Source of the DNA: CAZKNF01 sp964554105
Lineage (GTDB): Bacteria; Bacteroidota; Rhodothermia; Rhodothermales; VXPQ01
Length of the DNA: 46,040 bases
Direction of reading: 5' to 3'
Assembly (NCBI GenBank): GCA_964554105.1
Contig: CAZKNF010000024.1
Location: 1 to 46,040, forward strand
Part shown: positions 41,944 through 46,040 of the stretch, piece by piece
Layout: each line of letters opens with the position of its first letter
Numbering within the stretch: position 1 is the first letter of the stretch
Position numbers and translations under genes: made by a program
The notes under the pieces: generated by a model
Told to the model about the DNA's origin: nothing
Database searches by the model: none
The model's input: the letters and a program-made list of their open reading frames with translations, nothing else

Positions 41944-44160
41944 TCAGCCCGAAAGGGCGTTTAGAAGCTCGCGAGCCGTCGGATTGTCGGGAGCAATACG
42001 GAGCGCCTCCTCGGCATATCTGCGGGCATTCTCCGGATTGCCCAGATTATAATGAGCCAGGGCTAGATTGACGAGCCCATCCACAAAACGGGGATTCGAT
42101 TCTACCGCTCGTTCGAGCAAGCGAACAGCGTCTGCAAGATTGCCGGAGTTTAGATAAAATGCTCCGAGATTGCCCATTGCGACCGGGTTTTCAGGCTCCA
42201 CCTGCAACGCACGCTCGAATGCCTGCCGTGCGTCTTCACTGCGGCCGCTGCTCGCCAGCAGCAGACCGAGATTGCCGAGAGCATCGACGTGATCAGGGTC
42301 GAGCTGAACCGCCATCCGGAGAGCGTCTTCTGCGTTCTCTAGATCCCCCGTACGGAGATAGGCCGTTCCGAGATTATAATGTGCCTCTTCAAGCGAGGGC
42401 TGCTCTCTTAGCGCAGCCTGATACTGCTCGACTGCTTCATCCGTCCGTCCTTGGCTCTCCAGAAATCGACCCAGGTTAACTCGCACAGTCGCGAGGGCGG
42501 GTTGTATGCCGAGTGCTCGGCGATATAGACGCTCAATAGTGTCCGCGCTTCTACCTTCAGCCTCGTATGCCTGCGCGAGCGCATTGAGTCGCTCGGGGAC
42601 TGCGGGATCGATCGTAACGGCGCGCTCCAGGGGCGGAATAGCCTCCTGGAAATTGCCGAGCTGCATATGTGCGAACCCCAACAGGAAGTACGCCTCCCCG
42701 AAGCTTACCTCCTCATCCAAATGTTCTTCGAGCGTTCTAATTCCAGTATGCAGCGCCGATGAGTCCCCGCTCTGCCTACCGTAGATTACATAGGCTACGC
42801 CGCGGTACACGTCGGCGTCCTCATCCCTCGTGAAGTATGGTTCGAGTCGGACGGAGGCGTTCTCTGCGGACGGCCGAGCGGAAGGCTGCTCGTCCACTAC
42901 GCGGATCCAATGATCCGTAAACGAGGCGTGCGGAGTCCCCTCCGCTTCGACTTTCGGCATATGGCAGGAGTAGCAGTTCGACTCCGAAGTATGCACCGCC
43001 CGCGTCTGTTCGATCTGAAATCGGTCCCGCAACGAGGAGATCTCATGGCACGATCTGCACGTTCGGTTGAAGTATTCCGGACCTGCTTCCCGGAATCCTT
43101 CATGCGGATCGTGGCACGTCATGCAGTCCATAGCGGACTCGAGATCTTGCGTCTCGATGAAGCAGGGACTCCGCTGCATCCGATCGGCATGCGAGATCAC
43201 ACTAATCTCTTCTTCGGAGTTCTCCCGGTCTGCGGCATGAAACGATACATACTCTGCAAGCGCCTGTGAGGGTCGGAAATCATATGCGGTGCGGCCTTCC
43301 CGAAGCACGGAAACCGTCGTATGTAAGTGGCATTGCTGACAGACGTCCAGCCGCCGATCGAGGGATAGGTGACGCGGATTTACGATGGTCGTATCAATCT
43401 CACCAACAGCCTCCGGGGCCGCAAGGCGTGCATCGACGTGGATGGAACCTGGTCCATGGCATCGCTCGCATCCGATGCCGTTCGGCACGTCGCCGTACTT
43501 TCCCTCGACGTACTCGATCGGTTCCGGATAATTGTTGTGGCACGTCATACATCGATCCGGGATGAGCCGTTCGAAACGCGAGTTTCGTTCCTCATAACCT
43601 GGGCTGAAATCCCACCGCCCCGTCTGCGAATACCACGTAATCGGCATTTCATAGTAGCGCCCGTTCTCCTCCGTCAAGTACGTCCTGGCGGCCGAACCGC
43701 TGCCTACTACATACTCCATCTCGCGCCTAAGTCGGTGAACTACCCGGCCATCGGCGTCGCGCCTGAACTCCTCCTGGTAGAAACTGCCGTTCTCCCGAAA
43801 CACGCGATAGTAAAGGTCGCTTTCAGCGTGGTAGATCTCAACGTCGGTATAGTCCTCGACCGCATTGTCGGGAGTAAGCGGATAGTAGGACGACGCCATT
43901 CCGTGGCTCTGATATCCTACGTACTGATCCTCGTGACAATCGAAGCAGCTCTCATCTCCCACGAACGAGCCGCCACCAACCACGTTGGCAAACCGTTCCG
44001 ACTCATCCGGCGCGTTCCGATCAACACGCTCGTCGCTCTCCGATCCCGAACCACAACCGATGATCAGCACCACGAAAAGAAAAGACGCAATCGCCAAGGA
44101 CGCCGGGGCAAGCGATCGCCCGCGCGACAGACACTTTAGAAACAATCGTTTACCGTTCAC
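41944..44160 (-). CDS. Seven-haem c-type cytochrome with TPR tail, lipoprotein
   Basis: 738-residue envelope protein. Signal peptide with lipobox LIIGC (lipid anchor C36). Seven CxxCH motifs: 72-76, 204-208, 231-235, 274-278, 346-350, 368-372 and 396-400. After the last, HMP and then a TDHWIR segment recur as in NrfA and cytochrome c554-related proteins, where His supplies a distal haem ligand. Residues about 480-735 are seven or so tetratricopeptide repeats (for example LGNFQEAIPPLERAV and RTDEAVEQYQAAL), a protein-binding scaffold. Probably an electron carrier or oxidoreductase docked to partners; no nitrite-reductase active site (no VEYYF) is visible, so substrate is unknown. Divergent from its paralogue at 44304 and convergent with ypdA. 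Confidence 0.92.
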   Translation of the reverse strand: MNGKRLFLKCLSRGRSLAPASLAIASFLFVVLIIGCGSGSESDERVDRNAPDESERFANVVGGGSFVGDESCFDCHEDQYVGYQSHGMASSYYPLTPDNAVEDYTDVEIYHAESDLYYRVFRENGSFYQEEFRRDADGRVVHRLRREMEYVVGSGSAARTYLTEENGRYYEMPITWYSQTGRWDFSPGYEERNSRFERLIPDRCMTCHNNYPEPIEYVEGKYGDVPNGIGCERCHGPGSIHVDARLAAPEAVGEIDTTIVNPRHLSLDRRLDVCQQCHLHTTVSVLREGRTAYDFRPSQALAEYVSFHAADRENSEEEISVISHADRMQRSPCFIETQDLESAMDCMTCHDPHEGFREAGPEYFNRTCRSCHEISSLRDRFQIEQTRAVHTSESNCYSCHMPKVEAEGTPHASFTDHWIRVVDEQPSARPSAENASVRLEPYFTRDEDADVYRGVAYVIYGRQSGDSSALHTGIRTLEEHLDEEVSFGEAYFLLGFAHMQLGNFQEAIPPLERAVTIDPAVPERLNALAQAYEAEGRSADTIERLYRRALGIQPALATVRVNLGRFLESQGRTDEAVEQYQAALREQPSLEEAHYNLGTAYLRTGDLENAEDALRMAVQLDPDHVDALGNLGLLLASSGRSEDARQAFERALQVEPENPVAMGNLGAFYLNSGNLADAVRLLERAVESNPRFVDGLVNLALAHYNLGNPENARRYAEEALRIAPDNPTARELLNALSG

Positions 44161-44303
44161 GGTTTTTTCGAATCACTTTACACATCTCGCGAAGCTGCAA
44201 TCGATGAAATGACACGCACAGGTCGCGTACTTCGTGCAACTACATTCAACGAACCTGACGGGCATCCGGAGCAGCATCGAAATACAAGGTACCGCGAGAC
44301 TTC
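44161..44303. promoter_or_regulatory. Shared divergent promoter region of the two seven-haem genes
   Basis: 143 bases between start codons facing apart. It contains a TTCGT...ACGAA inverted repeat (about 44240-44262) and several short CGCG pairs, but no clear FNR/CRP-type or -10/-35 box. A single regulator could control both genes from here. Confidence 0.4.
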
Positions 44304-46040
44304 ATGAACATCTCTTCGACTCCAACAATCTTCCTCGTGGCGTTGATTCTTGCCATGGGCGGGTGCACGAGCACGGATGACTCGAACGATGTCGCCGACA
44401 CAGCTACACCGTACAGGAATCTCGATCCGGAGGTTCGATATGTCGGCCAGGATGTCTGCGCCGAGTGCCACGTCGATAAGTTCGACACGTACACGGAATC
44501 GCAGATGGGCCGCTCATTCAAGCCGGCGCACCTCGACCAAAGTGCGGCAATTTGGGAGGATGTGGACCCGGTATACGATCAGCAACGGGACCTCTACTAT
44601 CAGGCATTCCATCGAGATGAGGAGCTTTTCGTGATGGAGTACCGGATCGCGAGCGGCGACACGGTCCACAAACGGATCGAGAAGATCGACTACATCGTCG
44701 GCTCCGGCCAGCACACGAATTCACACATGATGGACGTAAATGGATATCTCTATCAGATTCCGCTGACGTGGTACGCTCAGGATGGAAGGTGGGATCTTGC
44801 TCCCGGCTTCGAGAACAACAATTCCCGATTCAGCCGTCCGATCACGCAGGCGTGCATGGGGTGTCACAACGCTGTCTCAGGCTTCGTGGAGGGCTCCGAG
44901 AATAAATTTACCGAATTGCCTCACGGAATTGACTGCGAACGGTGTCATGGTCCGGGCGAGTTACACGTAGCCGAAAAGAAGGAGGGAGACATTGTGGATG
45001 TCCGGCAAGAGATCGACTATTCCATCGTCAATCCGGCCAAGCTTCCAATCGAGAGACAATTCGACGTATGCCAGCGATGCCACATGCAGGGGGCTACAGT
45101 TTATGAAGAGGGCAAGACGCCCTACGATTTTAAGCCCGGCATGAATCTAGCAAGCGTCATGAATGTGTATGCTCCGCGACACAGCGACAGCACCAGCCGA
45201 TTCATCATGGCCTCTCATCCTGACAGACTGCAGATGAGTGAGTGCTTCATTGGATCGCGCGAGGCTCTCGAATCGCGAACCGAGGCGATGGGAAGCGATG
45301 GATCTACGGCCGACGTCCAAGTCCCGAACGGACGCGCATCCCACATGAATCCAATGACGTGCATCACGTGCCACGACCCTCATTTGCCGATCGAAACCCT
45401 CGGTAGAGACCATTACCGCTCGGCCTGCAACTCTTGCCATACATCTGGTCTCCTCGACGAAGCGTCAAGTCAAGGGTCCACGTCAAGTGTGGTCCAATCA
45501 GGGTCTGAATCAGACTCTACTCTTGCCGGCTCATGTACTGCGCCTTCCGTGCTTAGAATCGAACAAGATGATGATTGCGTGGCGTGCCACATGCCGCAAT
45601 CGGGGTCGACCGACATTCCACATGTGAGTGTCACGGATCACAACATTCGAGTAGTCCGCAATGTGAGCAACGGTGAACGAATCACGGATGAGGAATTCGT
45701 TGGATTGGCAAGTCTAATTCAGCACAACGTAAGTCACGGGGACGTTGCAGCCGGATACATGACGTATTTTGAGGAGGTCTCAGATGTCCCCTACTTCCTG
45801 GATTCAGCCGCGGTGCATCTTGAGCGCGCAGAAGCAGAGGAATCAGTAGACGCCATCGCCTCCTCTCTCGTTCGTCTCCGATTTCTTCAGAACGATCCTG
45901 ATGCAATCGTTCGTCTCCTTCGCGAGATTGATCCGTCGGTCTTCCAGGATGGGTGGAGTTATTACCGCATCGGTGAGGCGTACGTCTCCGTCGGGGACGC
46001 CGCGACAGCGGCGGAGTACTTCCGCCGTGCGGTCGAGACT
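44304..46040 (+). CDS. Second seven-haem c-type cytochrome with TPR, partial (runs off right edge)
   Basis: Open from ATG 44304 to the last base, 579 residues visible. The N-terminus is a lipoprotein-like signal (GGC, C21). Haem motifs: CAECH 52-56, CMGCH 184-188, CERCH 211-215, CQRCH 256-260, CITCH 353-357, CNSCH 375-379 and CVACH 425-429, the same order and nearly the same spacing as the paralogue on the other strand. Shared blocks include VGSG, LTWY, GRWDxxPG, NSRFxR, GIxCERCHGPG, DVCQxCH and SxTDHxIR. Between haems 6 and 7 it has 22 more residues, Ser/Gly-rich. A TPR-like segment (YYRIGEAYVSVGDAATAAEYF) is starting at the window end. A duplicated gene; both copies likely transfer electrons in the periplasm. 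Confidence 0.88.
   Translation, partial: MNISSTPTIFLVALILAMGGCTSTDDSNDVADTATPYRNLDPEVRYVGQDVCAECHVDKFDTYTESQMGRSFKPAHLDQSAAIWEDVDPVYDQQRDLYYQAFHRDEELFVMEYRIASGDTVHKRIEKIDYIVGSGQHTNSHMMDVNGYLYQIPLTWYAQDGRWDLAPGFENNNSRFSRPITQACMGCHNAVSGFVEGSENKFTELPHGIDCERCHGPGELHVAEKKEGDIVDVRQEIDYSIVNPAKLPIERQFDVCQRCHMQGATVYEEGKTPYDFKPGMNLASVMNVYAPRHSDSTSRFIMASHPDRLQMSECFIGSREALESRTEAMGSDGSTADVQVPNGRASHMNPMTCITCHDPHLPIETLGRDHYRSACNSCHTSGLLDEASSQGSTSSVVQSGSESDSTLAGSCTAPSVLRIEQDDDCVACHMPQSGSTDIPHVSVTDHNIRVVRNVSNGERITDEEFVGLASLIQHNVSHGDVAAGYMTYFEEVSDVPYFLDSAAVHLERAEAEESVDAIASSLVRLRFLQNDPDAIVRLLREIDPSVFQDGWSYYRIGEAYVSVGDAATAAEYFRRAVET

Noticed and set aside
41945..41962. GCCC-GAAA-GGGC hairpin as terminator of the seven-haem gene
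   Set aside because: Only four base pairs, located inside the last codons of the gene; no T run after the stop on the minus strand.

Overview
The window looks like a draft-quality chromosomal segment of a Gram-negative member of the Bacteroidota/Rhodothermota (FCB) group. The grounds are a secreted protein with a type IX secretion (T9SS) C-terminal sorting domain, several lipoprotein signals, an RND tripartite pump, Mpl-type murein recycling, few Shine-Dalgarno sequences, and a YpdA-type bacillithiol reductase. The lineage is inferred from gene content only. Coding density is high. I see no rRNA, tRNA, CRISPR array or insertion sequence. A run of 100 N (36898-36997) marks a scaffold join.

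Layout. (1) 2-3099: the 3' part of a divergent pyruvate kinase, then nrfH-nrfA for nitrite reduction to ammonium. (2) 3162-15487: nucleotide-sugar block. WbpD-, WbpE- and WbpB-like genes run rightward and a WbpA-like dehydrogenase runs leftward; together they can make UDP-2,3-diacetamido-glucuronic acid from UDP-GlcNAc. Between the two arms lies one large T9SS cargo gene. gmd, ugd, fcl and manC add the routes to GDP-L-fucose and UDP-glucuronate. (3) 15693-23658: a TetR regulator followed by TolC, adaptor and RND permease genes; the permease carries about six extra membrane segments. (4) 23801-29249: CNNM/CBS membrane protein, mpl, an M19 dipeptidase lipoprotein, and a convergent glyS.

(5) 29368-31201: a three-gene cassette without recognised function: a 73-residue protein, a CesT/YbjN-like 143-residue protein, and a four-helix membrane protein with a charged, helical cytoplasmic tail. 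(6) 31281-33177: rho and radC on the minus strand. (7) 33497-40825: alpha/beta hydrolase, membrane-anchored MurF-like ligase, rnhB, aroK (touching the assembly gap), truA, a tiny membrane protein, arginine deiminase and tadA. (8) 40877-46040: ypdA, then two divergently transcribed, paralogous seven-haem TPR lipoproteins; the second runs off the right edge.

How it fits together. Both ends hold multihaem c-type cytochromes, pointing to respiration with nitrogen oxides or another acceptor at low oxygen. The sugar block supplies surface polysaccharide. Because T9SS cargo in Porphyromonas gingivalis is anchored through a Wbp-pathway sugar, the cargo gene lodged between the Wbp genes may mark a dedicated anchoring locus. 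The strongest candidates for something new are that locus, the 29368-31201 cassette, the enlarged RND permease and the paired seven-haem TPR proteins.
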